Made by a program: the position numbers and the translations under genes. Shown here one piece after another: positions 5,220 to 5,534 of a stretch of 5,534 nucleotides of DNA; within the stretch, counting starts at the first letter, position 1, and each line of letters starts with the position of its first letter. The stretch is from Pseudomonadota bacterium (lineage in GTDB: Bacteria > Pseudomonadota > Gammaproteobacteria > Burkholderiales > Burkholderiaceae_D), in assembly GCA_018241865.1 (NCBI GenBank), contig JAFECY010000227.1:1-5534 (forward strand). Direction: 5' to 3'. The notes beneath the pieces were generated by a model that was not told the origin of the DNA, ran no database searches, and saw only the letters and a program-made list of their open reading frames with translations.

Positions 5220-5534
5220 ATGCTACAGAACCTCACCATCAAGTCACGTCTGATTTTTGTGCTGGCCTTGCTGTCTGCCTTCATGGTCATCATCGGCGCC
5301 GGCGGACTCATCAGTCTGAACGCCACCAACGCCTCCCTCAAAACTGTCTATGACGACCGGCTGGTGCCCATGGGTCAGCTCAACCGTGTAATCCGGCTGG
5401 TCAACCGCAATCAGTTGATCGTCGCCAAAGCGCTCACCGGCGATCCAGCGCAAATCGAAAGAGAGATGGATGCCGTGCAAAAAAATCAAGAAGATGCCAA
5501 CAAGGAATGGGCTGCATATCAGGCCACTGAACTA
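5220..5534 (+). CDS. Methyl-accepting chemotaxis protein, N-terminal part (3' end outside window)
   Basis: The frame is open from ATG 5220 to the window end, giving 105 residues. A short positively charged cytoplasmic start (K8, R10) is followed by a membrane helix at about 11-33 (LIFVLALLSAFMVIIGAGGL). After it comes the start of a periplasmic helical-bundle ligand-binding domain of the Tar/4HB type; the segment VYDDRLVPMGQLNRVIRLVNRN (43-64) is typical of these receptors in betaproteobacteria. The second membrane helix, HAMP and methylated signalling domain would lie beyond the window; full-length proteins of this kind are usually 500-600 residues. The receptor would feed into CheW and CheA. 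Its ligand cannot be predicted, since this sensor class is too variable. The tight spacing to cheW indicates co-transcription. Confidence 0.93.
   Translation, partial: MLQNLTIKSRLIFVLALLSAFMVIIGAGGLISLNATNASLKTVYDDRLVPMGQLNRVIRLVNRNQLIVAKALTGDPAQIEREMDAVQKNQEDANKEWAAYQATEL

Overview
This window looks like the chromosome of a betaproteobacterium, most likely Burkholderiales and probably Oxalobacteraceae (Herminiimonas- or Janthinobacterium-like). That call rests on three things: the gene order plsC / M48 metallopeptidase / gloA, a moderate GC content (about mid-50s by eye), and the style of the FixJ-family and CheW/MCP proteins. It is an inference without a database search. All genes are on the + strand.

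Region 1 (1-1398) is a compact housekeeping run. It holds the last 23 codons of a probable PlsC-type lysophospholipid acyltransferase, a complete YgjP/SprT-like zinc metallopeptidase starting at TTG, and gloA (glyoxalase I). The gaps are only 4 nt each, so this is probably one transcription unit.

Region 2 (1399-1514) is a short intergenic segment. It carries a 14-bp palindrome, a weak sigma70-like promoter and a 9-bp direct repeat at 12-bp spacing just before the next start codon.

Region 3 (1515-3997) is a two-component pair. The sensor kinase has a signal peptide, a periplasmic ABC-type substrate-binding-like domain, one membrane helix and an HPK4/FixL-type kinase core. Its gene overlaps that of a FixJ/NarL-type response regulator by 4 nt (ATGA).

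Region 4 (3998-4271) is a 274-nt intergenic gap. It contains a small hairpin after the regulator stop, a sigma54-like -24/-12 match, a perfect CACCTAGGTG palindrome and a hairpin just before the next gene.

Region 5 (4272-5534) holds a stand-alone receiver protein with an altered acidic pocket (E-N-D), then cheW, then the start of a methyl-accepting chemotaxis protein that runs off the window end.

Working model (inference): the kinase senses a small solute through its periplasmic binding-protein-like domain and phosphorylates the DNA-binding regulator, and perhaps also the single-domain receiver. The receiver lies upstream of cheW and mcp, probably in one transcription unit, so solute sensing, transcription and chemotaxis may be linked here. 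The ligand and the target genes cannot be read from this sequence.
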